This document shows positions 1 to 8,272 of a stretch of DNA of 64,000 bases, piece after piece. The notes below the pieces were generated by a model, which did not search any database, was not told where the DNA came from, and worked only from the letters and a program-made list of their open reading frames with translations. The stretch comes from Cryobacterium flavum (GTDB lineage Bacteria > Actinomycetota > Actinomycetes > Actinomycetales > Microbacteriaceae), in the NCBI RefSeq assembly GCF_900103805.1, contig NZ_FNIB01000003.1:200987-264986 (forward strand), in the 5' to 3' direction. Made by a program: the position numbers and the translations under genes. Positions within the stretch are counted from its first letter, which is position 1, and each line of letters begins with the position of its first letter.

Positions 1-369
1 AAACCGAATGTACCGATGATCGGCAAGACCGGAACAACGGATGGCGCCAAGGATACCTGGATGAGCGGCGCAAGCACCAAGGTGGCCACGGTAGTCGCCG
101 TGGTGAGTGTGACGGGATCACTCAGCCAGCGGCGGCAGTTCTTTGGGCGTGACCAGATCGCGACGGCGCGGCACCGCATGTGGCCGGTCGTGATGTCGGT
201 CGTCAACGCCAAGTACGGCGGTGATGCCTTCGACGAACTCGCCCCCAAGTACATTCCACCGCCCGTGGTCGTGGCGCCACCGGTCGTGGCGCCACCGGTC
301 GTGGCGCCGGTGGCTCCGCCGGCCGCACCCGCCCCGCCGGAGACGGCTCCGGCGCCGCCGGGCCAGTAG
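1..369 (+). CDS. Penicillin-binding protein, C-terminal end (partial)
   Basis: Only the last 122 codons are in the window; the frame is open from base 1 to the TAG at 367-369. Residues 8-14 read GKTGTTD, the KTG box of the penicillin-binding transpeptidase fold, followed by a beta-strand-like stretch (WMSGASTKVATVVAV) typical of the end of that domain. The protein would act outside the membrane in peptidoglycan cross-linking. The last 40 or so residues are a Pro/Val/Ala tail built on VVAPP units, encoded by a 15-base tandem repeat near 267-312. Such tails occur on actinobacterial class A PBPs, so a bifunctional PBP (PonA type) is likely. The glycosyltransferase half, which would decide class A or B, is outside the window. 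Confidence 0.85.
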   Translation, partial: KPNVPMIGKTGTTDGAKDTWMSGASTKVATVVAVVSVTGSLSQRRQFFGRDQIATARHRMWPVVMSVVNAKYGGDAFDELAPKYIPPPVVVAPPVVAPPVVAPVAPPAAPAPPETAPAPPGQ

Positions 370-400
370 CGCCCGGCCAGCGGTGCCGGCCGCTTGTTGG

Positions 401-3400
401 CTAGGCACTCTGCGCCCCAGTGAGCTGGTGCAGGGTACCGCCGCCCGAAGACTGCTGCGCCGGGGTGCGCAGCAACGGATGCGCCGCAAGTTCGGCGGCG
501 TAGGCGGCAGCACTGGCCGCTTCCTCCGCGGCGGCGCGTTCAACGGCGTGGCGTTCCTTCACCTGGCGGGCCACATCGAACAGGTTCCACAGATTCTCCC
601 CGGTCACCGACACTCCCTTGGCGCCGGAGCGCCGTGTTCGACCGCGCACGAGCATGTAATTGGTCTGGAACACCTGCCCGCCCACCCGTTCCTGTGCGTC
701 GTGAAAGAACACGACGTTCGCGACCGGGCCGGTGCCGTCGTCGAGGCTGATGAACACCACGCGGCGGCCGCCGCGCATCGGCGGCGTGTTCGTAGCCCGC
801 CGCACCCCGGCGAGCAGAACCTCGGTGCCGCCGGGCAGGTTGCCGAGCTCGCTCGCCGGCGTCACCCCCAACTCCTTGAACAGCGAGTGAAAGCGTTTCA
901 TCTGGTGTGATCCGACGGCCAGGTTCAGATCGAGCAGCTCCAGGTCGGTCTGGGTTCGACCGCGCAGCTCGAGCGAGGTGATGGCACCCGCACGGTCGCC
1001 GGAGTAGCGCGGCACCGGCAGCTCCACCTCGAACGCGAGCTGGTCGGCACGAATGACCACGGCCGTGCCGCGCAACGACTGAATGTGCGCGAGTAGCTCG
1101 TGCCGCCGGGCCCGGTCGTAGCCGATGAACGTGTCGAGGGCGCCGACCCGGGCCAGCGCTTCGAACGTGCGCCTGCGGGGGTGCACCCGGTCACGAAAGT
1201 CCTGCAGCGACCCAAACGGCTGGTGCTGGGCAATGCGCGCCCGCTCGGCTTCGGTGCTGCCGACCAGCTCAGGCAGCGCCAAACGGATGCCCTGGCTCCC
1301 GTCGGCGAGATCTTCCACGCGGTAATCCAGCGCGCTCGACTGCACGTCGAGGGGGAGCACCGGCACCCCGAGCACCCGAGCTTCGGCCACGATGAGGTCT
1401 TTGGGCCACATGCCGGGGTCGTGGGTGAGCAGCCCGGCCAGGAAGGCGGCCGGATGGTGGGTTTTCAGCCAGGCCGACTGGTAGGTGGGCAGGGCGAAGG
1501 CGGCGCCGTGCGCCTTGGCGAAGCCGAAGCTACCGAACCCCGCAAGCACCGTCCAGATCTGGTCGATCACCTTCACGCTGAAGCCGCGGGCGAGCGCTTT
1601 CTCGCGCAGATACTCCTCGATCTGGGGGAGTTGCTCCGGCTTCCCCAGGTGGCGGCGAAAGACATCCGCTTTGCCGAGGCCGCAGCCGGTGAGTTCGTCG
1701 AACAACCGCATGACCTGTTCGTGAAAGATCACGACGCCCTTGGTTTCGCGCAAAATAGGCTCGAACCGGGGGTGAATGTAATCGGGCGCGACCTCGCCGT
1801 GCCTGGCCTGCAAATATTTGAGCGGCATGTTGTTTTTCATCGGGCCGGGTCGAAACAGCGAGATCTCCACGGTGAGGTCGTTGAACACCTCGGGTTGCAG
1901 CTTGCCGACCAGCTCCATCTGGCCGGGGGATTCGATTTGAAAGATGCCGAGGGTGCGGGTGGAACGAATCAGCTCGAACGTTTTCGCATCGTCGAGCGGC
2001 ACCCGGTCGAGGTCGATACTCTCGCCGGTGAGCCGGTGGTGCTCTTCAACAGCGTGCGCCATGGCTGACTGCATGCGCACGCCGAGAATGTCGAGCTTGA
2101 TCAGGCCCATCGGGTCCATGTCGTGCTTGTCGTACTGCGACATGGGCAGGCCCATGCCGCTCGCCTGCACCGGGGTGCGGTCGAGCAGGCTCGCGTCGGA
2201 GAGGATCACGCCGCAGGGGTGCACCGAGATATGCCGGGGGAGCCGGTCGAGTTTCGCGGTGAGGTCCACCAGCAGATCGAGTTGCTGCGATTCGCGCACC
2301 TCGGTGGCGAGGGCCTCGAGTTCGGGTTTCTCCTCGAGGGCGCGGCGAAAGTCGCGGGCGTTGAACCGCCACATCTGCTTGGCGATCACGTTGATCTGGG
2401 CGTCGGGCAGGCCGAGCGCGAGGCCGGCGTCACGCACGGCGCCGCGGCCCCGGTAGGCGTTGGTCATCGACATGAGCGAGACCCGGTCGCTGCCGAAAGC
2501 GCGAAAGACCTCGCGGTAGATATCGTGCCGCCTCGCTGACTCGACGTCGATGTCGATATCGGGCAGGGTCTGGCGCTCGGGGGAGAGAAAACGCTCCCAG
2601 AGCAGGCCGTTCGCGATCGGTTCGACCGAGGAGGTGTGCAGCGCATAGTTGAGCACCGACCCGACCCCTGAACCGCGGGCCTGAATGCGAATGCCCATTC
2701 CGCGAATAATGTCGGCCACCCGCGACACGGTGAGAAAGTAGCTGGCAAAGCCTAAGTGTTCGACCGTTTTCATCTCGTGGGCGAGCTGATGGTGGGCCGC
2801 TTCGACCGCGCGTGAGCCGCTCGCCGAGTACAGCTCGGCGATGCCGCTTCGGGCGCGGCGCCACAGCTCGGTGACCGGGTCGCCGGTGACGCCGATGATG
2901 CGCGCCTCCGGCATGCGCGGGCGGCCGAGGCCGATGTCGCTCACGGGGTCGAGGCTGCAGCGGTCGCCGAGCTGCTCGGTGTCGCCCAGCAGTCGTTCGA
3001 GCGCCCCGTTGTCGTGCAGGCCGGCGTCGACGACCATGCGGGCCACCTGGCGCATCGCGCCGGCCGGTTTGAGCCAGGCCTGACCATTGGTTTGGGGGGT
3101 TTCGAGCTCGGCGAGCGGCAGCAGAAAGCGGGCGGCATCGGCGAGGTCGGCGGTGACCGCTTCGTCGGGGGTGCCGTAGCGCACGGCATTGCTGAGCACC
3201 GCCGGCAGTCCGGCGTTCTCGGCCAGGGCGAGCATGCGCGTGGCCGGAGTGACACTGCCGACGGTGCCGCTTTCGGCGAGGTGGCAGACGATTTCGAGCA
3301 CGACGGTGCCTGCGGGCAGGGCGCGCTGCCAGTGGGCCAGCCGCGCCGCGGCATCTGAATTGTCGCGGCGGCCGATGGCCAGGCCTACGTCGGAATCGGG

Positions 3401-3895
3401 GCCGAGCAGCACGGTGAGGGAGGCCAGGCCGGCCAGGTCGGCCAGGCGGGCGCGCGAAATGCTCGGGCCGGCAGCTGCGCCGTGGGCGGTGCTGTGCTGG
3501 GCTGTGCTGTTCTGGGGTGCGTCGTGGCCGGCGGCGCCGTGCTGAAGTGCGTCTCGATCGGTGCTGTGGGCGGCACTGACCGCGCGGCAAAGTGCGGCGT
3601 AGCCTCTACCCGCCGTCTGGCCGTGGGCGAGCACGACCACCCGACCGAGCGGGCGATACTGGTCGTCGTGCACGGCGAGTTCGGCGCCGAGCCCGGGGCG
3701 GATGCCGGCGGCCACGCAGGCGCGCACGTGTTTGACTGCGCCGTAGAGTCCGTCACGGTCGGTGACGGCCAGAAAATTCGCGCCCTGCGCGGCCGCCTGC
3801 TCGGCCAGGGCTTCGGGAAGCGTCACCCCGTAGTGGGTCGAGTAGGCGCTCGCGACGTGCAGGTGACTGAAAGTCGTCCCCGGTGCGGTGCTCAT
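401..3895 (-). CDS. dnaE2: Alternative DNA polymerase III alpha subunit (DnaE2-like)
   Basis: The protein is 1164 residues. It starts with a PHP domain (HLHVASAYSTHYG near residue 10), followed by the C-family polymerase palm with the catalytic acidic motif PDIDIDVES at about residues 445-453, then the finger region with FRPGPM, tandem helix-hairpin-helix sequence (FGFAKAHGAAFA) and a C-terminal OB fold. The opening differs from the HNHTEYS-type start of replicative DnaE and fits the error-prone paralogue used in SOS lesion bypass with ImuA and ImuB. The ATG at 3895 is chosen because it forms an ATGA overlap with the upstream DUF6504 gene; a longer in-frame extension exists but lies inside that gene. 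No imuA or imuB is next to it, which is unusual. Assignment as DnaE2 rather than a second DnaE1 is inference. Confidence 0.85.
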   Translation of the reverse strand: MSTAPGTTFSHLHVASAYSTHYGVTLPEALAEQAAAQGANFLAVTDRDGLYGAVKHVRACVAAGIRPGLGAELAVHDDQYRPLGRVVVLAHGQTAGRGYAALCRAVSAAHSTDRDALQHGAAGHDAPQNSTAQHSTAHGAAAGPSISRARLADLAGLASLTVLLGPDSDVGLAIGRRDNSDAAARLAHWQRALPAGTVVLEIVCHLAESGTVGSVTPATRMLALAENAGLPAVLSNAVRYGTPDEAVTADLADAARFLLPLAELETPQTNGQAWLKPAGAMRQVARMVVDAGLHDNGALERLLGDTEQLGDRCSLDPVSDIGLGRPRMPEARIIGVTGDPVTELWRRARSGIAELYSASGSRAVEAAHHQLAHEMKTVEHLGFASYFLTVSRVADIIRGMGIRIQARGSGVGSVLNYALHTSSVEPIANGLLWERFLSPERQTLPDIDIDVESARRHDIYREVFRAFGSDRVSLMSMTNAYRGRGAVRDAGLALGLPDAQINVIAKQMWRFNARDFRRALEEKPELEALATEVRESQQLDLLVDLTAKLDRLPRHISVHPCGVILSDASLLDRTPVQASGMGLPMSQYDKHDMDPMGLIKLDILGVRMQSAMAHAVEEHHRLTGESIDLDRVPLDDAKTFELIRSTRTLGIFQIESPGQMELVGKLQPEVFNDLTVEISLFRPGPMKNNMPLKYLQARHGEVAPDYIHPRFEPILRETKGVVIFHEQVMRLFDELTGCGLGKADVFRRHLGKPEQLPQIEEYLREKALARGFSVKVIDQIWTVLAGFGSFGFAKAHGAAFALPTYQSAWLKTHHPAAFLAGLLTHDPGMWPKDLIVAEARVLGVPVLPLDVQSSALDYRVEDLADGSQGIRLALPELVGSTEAERARIAQHQPFGSLQDFRDRVHPRRRTFEALARVGALDTFIGYDRARRHELLAHIQSLRGTAVVIRADQLAFEVELPVPRYSGDRAGAITSLELRGRTQTDLELLDLNLAVGSHQMKRFHSLFKELGVTPASELGNLPGGTEVLLAGVRRATNTPPMRGGRRVVFISLDDGTGPVANVVFFHDAQERVGGQVFQTNYMLVRGRTRRSGAKGVSVTGENLWNLFDVARQVKERHAVERAAAEEAASAAAYAAELAAHPLLRTPAQQSSGGGTLHQLTGAQSA

Positions 3896-4164
3896 CCCCA
3901 GTCCAATGCTAAAGTCCAGGACCCGTCGGTGCTGCGGCGCAGGTCGTAGCGGTGCTGCTCTTCGCCGCCACGGCAGGCATCGAGCCGCCACAGTTCGGTG
4001 TCGATGCGGGTGGGGGTTCCCTCGTTTTCCCACCATCGGGTGCGTTTGAATACGGCCTGCGGCTGACCGATGACGGTGTGTTCGAACCGATTCCAGATGA
4101 ACGCGCGCGGGTCGCCGTCGGGGGACAGCTCAACGTCGACTGGTGCGTCAATAATGTGGGGCAA
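3892..4164 (-). CDS. DUF6504 family protein upstream of dnaE2
   Basis: This is a 90-residue protein with no known function. It has a short beta-rich, charged sequence with RTRWWEN and LWRLDA, typical of the small proteins found between imuB and dnaE2 in actinobacteria. Translation most likely starts at a TTG (4164) preceded by GGGAG about 8 bases upstream, giving MPHIIDAPVDVELS. An in-frame ATG at 4281 is possible but has no ribosome site. Its TGA overlaps the dnaE2 ATG (ATGA), so the two are translationally coupled. I saw no convincing LexA box in the 220 bases upstream. Confidence 0.65.
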   Translation of the reverse strand: MPHIIDAPVDVELSPDGDPRAFIWNRFEHTVIGQPQAVFKRTRWWENEGTPTRIDTELWRLDACRGGEEQHRYDLRRSTDGSWTLALDWG

Positions 4165-4387
4165 GGTGGGCTCCCTAGGCTCGTGACGGGTGGCTCGGGG
4201 TGGGCGATAATGGTAAAAACCTGATGAGCGATGGTTAAAAAAATCCCACAATGAGTTCGAGCAAAATCTCGTCGAAATCAACTGCTATCGAATATGTCTT
4301 CTAGGTAAAAGTGTATGTCACTCCACCGACATGCGCCATGGGCGGATGCTCGTGAGACAGCCGGAGCCTGCGATCTACGATGGTCAA

Positions 4388-5527
4388 ATGACCGACGCAA
4401 TACCGAACGGCACCGCACCGACCGGCAGTGCACCCGGCACCGCACAGATCACCCGTGAGCTCGCCCAGCGCCTGGTGGAGCAGGTCGCGCCGAGCCTCGT
4501 GCACAACGTCAACATCATGGATGCGGGCGGGGTGATCATCGGCTCACTGGATGCTGCCCGCATCGGCACCCTGCATGACGGTGCCCGGGATGCCGCTGTT
4601 CGCGGGGAAGCGGTGCACATCGCTCCCGGCGACGAGCATCAGGGAACCCGGCCGGGAGTGAATATTCCGTTGATCGTCGACGGACAGGTCGTGGCCGTCG
4701 TCGGGGTCACCGGAATCCCCGCCGAGGTGCTGCCGGTCGCGCAGGTGCTCGTGCTGACCGTTCAGATGCTGCTCAGCCAGGAGCGGCAGCGCGATAACGC
4801 GTCGTGGCGAGAATCCGCGATTCGGGACATCCTCGGGGCCCTTGCGCGGGGTAATCTCACCGAGAGTCGCCTGATGGCGGGCTTGCGGGGCATCGACGCG
4901 CCACTGCAGCCACCGTGGAACCTCACTGGAATCGTGGCCGAGAACCAGTCGGTGGCGCTGCTTCGTGGGTTGCGCGAGTTCACGGGAGTGGTGGCCGCCG
5001 ACATTAACGGTGCCGTCTGGGTGCTCAGCGGATCGTCGTCTGCGCTGGGCCACGAGCTGCTTCGACAGCGTCTGCAGCGCTCCGGCGAGCCGCCCCTGCG
5101 TTTTCTGATCGGACGCGTCGGAGCCACCATGCAACAACTCGCGAGCGACGCTGAACGGCTGGGCGCGCTGCTGGCCCGGCCCGGGCTGCTCGAGCTGGTA
5201 GACGTCGGGTCCGAGACTCGCCTCGACGCCCTGGGTCTGGAGCTCGCGATCGCCGGCCTGCCCACCGCCATGATCGAGGATCTCGCTGAATCGGTGCTCG
5301 CGCCGCTCAGCGCGGCCCTGAACGAGACGGCACGGGTGTTCCTGCAGGCCGAACTGTCGATTGCCGGCGCGGCGCGGGAACTCGGCGTGCACCGCAATAC
5401 CCTCGTGCAGCGACTCGACCGCATCGAGCTGCTGACCGGCCTCAACCTCCGACAGTTTCACGCCGCCGTGCGGATGCGGGTCGCACTGGCGGCCGATGCC
5501 GCTCGCTATGTGCACGATGCACAGTAA
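4388..5527 (+). CDS. CdaR-family sugar diacid / glycerate regulator
   Basis: The protein is 379 residues. Residues 15-145 resemble the diacid recognition domain (LAQRLVEQVAPSLVHNVNIM, then GVNIPLIVDGQVVAVVGVTG). The C-terminus carries a PucR/CdaR-type helix-turn-helix (IAGAARELGVHRNTLVQRLDRIE). E. coli CdaR activates glucarate, galactarate and glycerate genes. Here the regulator is followed at 5603 by glycerate kinase and at 6805 by a GntP-type permease, the conserved arrangement for a glycerate or related acid regulon, so it probably controls those genes. The ATG at 4388 begins the recognisable domain sequence; an upstream ATG at 4331 adds 19 residues unlike the family. Confidence 0.85.
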   Translation: MTDAIPNGTAPTGSAPGTAQITRELAQRLVEQVAPSLVHNVNIMDAGGVIIGSLDAARIGTLHDGARDAAVRGEAVHIAPGDEHQGTRPGVNIPLIVDGQVVAVVGVTGIPAEVLPVAQVLVLTVQMLLSQERQRDNASWRESAIRDILGALARGNLTESRLMAGLRGIDAPLQPPWNLTGIVAENQSVALLRGLREFTGVVAADINGAVWVLSGSSSALGHELLRQRLQRSGEPPLRFLIGRVGATMQQLASDAERLGALLARPGLLELVDVGSETRLDALGLELAIAGLPTAMIEDLAESVLAPLSAALNETARVFLQAELSIAGAARELGVHRNTLVQRLDRIELLTGLNLRQFHAAVRMRVALAADAARYVHDAQ

Positions 5528-5602
5528 ATAGCCCATGATTTGCCGAGAACTGTGGTGTGATTCCACCTGAATTTGTGTCTGGTTGTGTTCTAGCCTGAAC
5601 CA

Positions 5603-6775
5603 ATGCACGATCGCACGGCGCTGAAGCCGCTCACCATAGTCATCGCGCCGGACTCGTTCAAAGGAAGCCTCAGCGCGGCCGAAGCCGCCGCCGCCATGGC
5701 CGAGGGTGCCCGCGACGCCGGCCTCGCGCTCGGCCGGCCCGACCCGCAGCTGATCCTCTGCCCGATGGCCGACGGCGGCGAGGGAACGCTCGATGCCATC
5801 GCCGCCGTCTGGGGCGTCCTGCCCCGCACCATGCTCACCGTCGACGCGCTCGGGCGCAGCCGCCGGGCTCGCTACGCCACCTCGTCCGACGGCCGCACGG
5901 GCCTCATCGAAGCGGCCGAATCCAACGGCCTGCCCCTGACAGCGGATGCCCAGCCCCAGCCCCAGCGCGCTGACAGCTTCGGCGTCGGGCTGCTCGCCCG
6001 GGAACTACTCGATCAGCAGGTCGATGAGATTCTGCTCTGCGTCGGCGGCTCCGCCAGCACCGACGGCGGAACCGGTCTGCTCGCCGGGCTCGGCGCGCGC
6101 TTTCTCGACGCCGCCGGCAAACCGGTCGCGCCCGGCGGCGCGGGCCTGGCCGAGATTGCGTCCATCGATCTGACCGGCCTGCACCCGCGCTCCCGCGAGG
6201 TCAGCTGGCGCGTCGCGGTCGATGTGAACAACCCGCTCTGCGGCACAAACGGCGCAGCCGCTGTGTTTGGCCCGCAAAAGGGCGCGCAGCCCAACGATGT
6301 CGTGGAGCTCGACGCGGGCCTGGCCCACCTCGCCGCCATCGTGCTCGCTGAAACCGGCGAGAACATGCAGGGCCGGCCAGGCGCCGGAGCGGCCGGCGGT
6401 ATGCCGGCCACCCTCGTGCCGCTGCTCCACGCCGAGCTGGTACCCGGTTCCACCCTGGTAGCGGATGCCGTGGGCCTGGCCGACAAGATGGCCCGCGCCG
6501 ACCTCGTACTCACCGGTGAAGGCAGCTTCGATTCCCAATCGCTCGGCGGCAAGGTGGCCGTGGCAGTCGCACGTCTGGCGCCGACCGGATGCCCGGTCGT
6601 CGTCATCGCCGGGCGGGTGGCGCTGTCGCCAGCCGACACCGCGGCATCCGGTGTCAGCGCCGCATTCTCGATCGCCGGCGGACCGGCGACCCTCGACGAC
6701 CTGCAGGAGCACGCGGCCCAACGCCTACGCGAGACCACGGCGCAGGTCGTTTCCTTCTTTCTCCAGACCCACTAG
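5603..6775 (+). CDS. glxK: Glycerate kinase, type I family
   Basis: The protein is 390 residues, the usual length of the GlxK/GarK family. It opens with IVIAPDSFKGSLSA, the family signature, followed by CPMADGGEGTLDAI and the glycine-rich LCVGGSASTDGGTG motif. It phosphorylates D-glycerate with ATP (to 2-phosphoglycerate in characterised members), feeding C3 acids or glyoxylate-derived glycerate into glycolysis. The regulator upstream and the permease 29 bases downstream make a three-gene unit. The glyoxylate expected from ureide breakdown elsewhere in the window could in principle feed it, but no glyoxylate carboligase is visible here. Confidence 0.93.
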   Translation: MHDRTALKPLTIVIAPDSFKGSLSAAEAAAAMAEGARDAGLALGRPDPQLILCPMADGGEGTLDAIAAVWGVLPRTMLTVDALGRSRRARYATSSDGRTGLIEAAESNGLPLTADAQPQPQRADSFGVGLLARELLDQQVDEILLCVGGSASTDGGTGLLAGLGARFLDAAGKPVAPGGAGLAEIASIDLTGLHPRSREVSWRVAVDVNNPLCGTNGAAAVFGPQKGAQPNDVVELDAGLAHLAAIVLAETGENMQGRPGAGAAGGMPATLVPLLHAELVPGSTLVADAVGLADKMARADLVLTGEGSFDSQSLGGKVAVAVARLAPTGCPVVVIAGRVALSPADTAASGVSAAFSIAGGPATLDDLQEHAAQRLRETTAQVVSFFLQTH

Positions 6776-6804
6776 TTCCACCCTGAAATAGAAAGGCCGT
6801 CTCA

Positions 6805-8163
6805 ATGCTGAGCATCGCCATCCTGGTGGCTCTCGTCGCCGCCATCGTCTTCGCCACCGCGAAGCTGAAAATCAATCCCTTCCTGGCGCTGCTCGCTGCG
6901 GCGCTGGTCGGTGGTTTCGCGTTCGGTCTGCCGGTTGACACGATCGCCCCGACCATGACGACGGCCTTTGGGGCCACGCTCGGCAATATCGGCCTGATCA
7001 TCCTGTTCGGCACCATCATCGGCGTGATCCTGGAGCGCACCGGCGCCGCGATCGCCATGGCCGAAGCGTTGATTCGCGTGTTAGGCACCCGGTTTCCGAC
7101 GCTGACCATGAGCGTTATCGGCTTCATCGTGTCGATCCCGGTGTTCTGCGACTCCGGCTTCGTCATTCTGAACTCCCTCAAGAAGTCGCTCGCCGCCCGG
7201 GCCAAGGTATCGCTCGTAGCCATGACCATCGCCCTGATGACCGGCCTGTACGCCACCCACGTTTTCGTACCGCCGACTCCCGGCCCACTCGCCGCCGCCG
7301 GCAACCTGAACATCATCGACCAGCTGGGGCTCATCATCGGCTTTGGCCTGATCGCCGCCGTGGTCTCGGCACTGGCCGGGCTGCTCTGGGCGAACCGGTT
7401 CCTGAAGAAAAACATCGAGCTCATGCCCGAGCCGAGCGGCGAGGAGAGCGAGCAGGACTACGAGAAGATTCGCGCCGCCTACGGCAAGCTGCCCAACGCC
7501 TTTCTGGCTTTCCTGCCGATTCTCGCCCCGATCCTGCTGATCTGCCTTGCGTCGATGGCCAAACTGCCCGCCGCGCCCTTCGGTGACTCCGGCTTGTATA
7601 TCGCCATCGTCTTCGTCGGCACCCCGGTGATCGCCCTGGCCGTCGGCCTGATCGCCTCGCTGTTCCTGCTGCGCGGTAAGGGCAAGCTCGACGCGTTCGG
7701 CGATCGGGTGACCGAGGGCATCCGCATCTCGGCGCCCATCCTGCTGATCACCGCCTCGGGCGCCGCCTTCGGAGCCGTGCTTGCGGCCTCCGACCTCACC
7801 GACTTTCTCGGCAGCACCCTCTCGACGCTCGGGCTCGGACTGGCCGTACCGTTCCTCATCTCGGCCGCGCTCAAGACCGCGCAGGGTTCATCCACGGTCG
7901 CCATGGTGACCACGTCGGTGCTGCTCCTGCCGCTGCTGCCGGCCCTCGGCCTCGACTCCGACCTCGGCAAAGTGCTCTCGGTGCTCGCGATCGGCGCCGG
8001 AGCCATGGTCGTCTCGCACGCCAACGACAGCTTCTTCTGGGTGGTGTCGCAGCTCAGCCGTATCCCGGTCGCGACGGCCTACCGCACGCTCACCCCGGCC
8101 ACGGCCATCCAGGGCGTCGCCGGTTTCGCCGCTGTCTGGGTGATCGGTCTCATCGTCCTGTAA
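6805..8163 (+). CDS. GntP family permease (gluconate / glycerate type)
   Basis: This 452-residue, highly hydrophobic protein has about 12 predicted membrane segments. Features include the N-terminal LAALVGGFAFGLP, GTIIGVILERTGAA, and HVFVPPTPGPLAAAG, which is a GntP family hallmark. GntP proteins are proton symporters for gluconate and related hydroxy acids. Its place behind glycerate kinase suggests glycerate or a close relative as substrate. A GAAAG-type ribosome site lies before the ATG. The gene ends at 8163 with 109 bases before the next start. Confidence 0.9.
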   Translation: MLSIAILVALVAAIVFATAKLKINPFLALLAAALVGGFAFGLPVDTIAPTMTTAFGATLGNIGLIILFGTIIGVILERTGAAIAMAEALIRVLGTRFPTLTMSVIGFIVSIPVFCDSGFVILNSLKKSLAARAKVSLVAMTIALMTGLYATHVFVPPTPGPLAAAGNLNIIDQLGLIIGFGLIAAVVSALAGLLWANRFLKKNIELMPEPSGEESEQDYEKIRAAYGKLPNAFLAFLPILAPILLICLASMAKLPAAPFGDSGLYIAIVFVGTPVIALAVGLIASLFLLRGKGKLDAFGDRVTEGIRISAPILLITASGAAFGAVLAASDLTDFLGSTLSTLGLGLAVPFLISAALKTAQGSSTVAMVTTSVLLLPLLPALGLDSDLGKVLSVLAIGAGAMVVSHANDSFFWVVSQLSRIPVATAYRTLTPATAIQGVAGFAAVWVIGLIVL

Positions 8164-8272
8164 CACTGATCAGCACCGAACGTTCATATTCGGTTCACCG
8201 TGGAGTCACCGGGTGGCGGGAGGGTGGTTCTGCCCCCAGTTCGGGGTTCACCAAACCATCAGGAGTACCCGC

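Noticed and set aside
267..312. 15-base tandem repeat as a minisatellite of separate interest
   Set aside because: It encodes the VVAPP tail that is ordinary for actinobacterial PBPs.
221..910. Long plus-strand open frame opposite the DNA polymerase gene
   Set aside because: It is antisense to the end of the polymerase and the PBP tail, has biased Arg/His content and no motif; a high-GC shadow.
4280..4300. CTATCG / CGATAG near 4284 as a further sigma-28 promoter, and TCGAAT..TCTTC as a LexA box
   Set aside because: The -35 spacing does not match the four consistent promoters, and the LexA dyad is broken at key positions.
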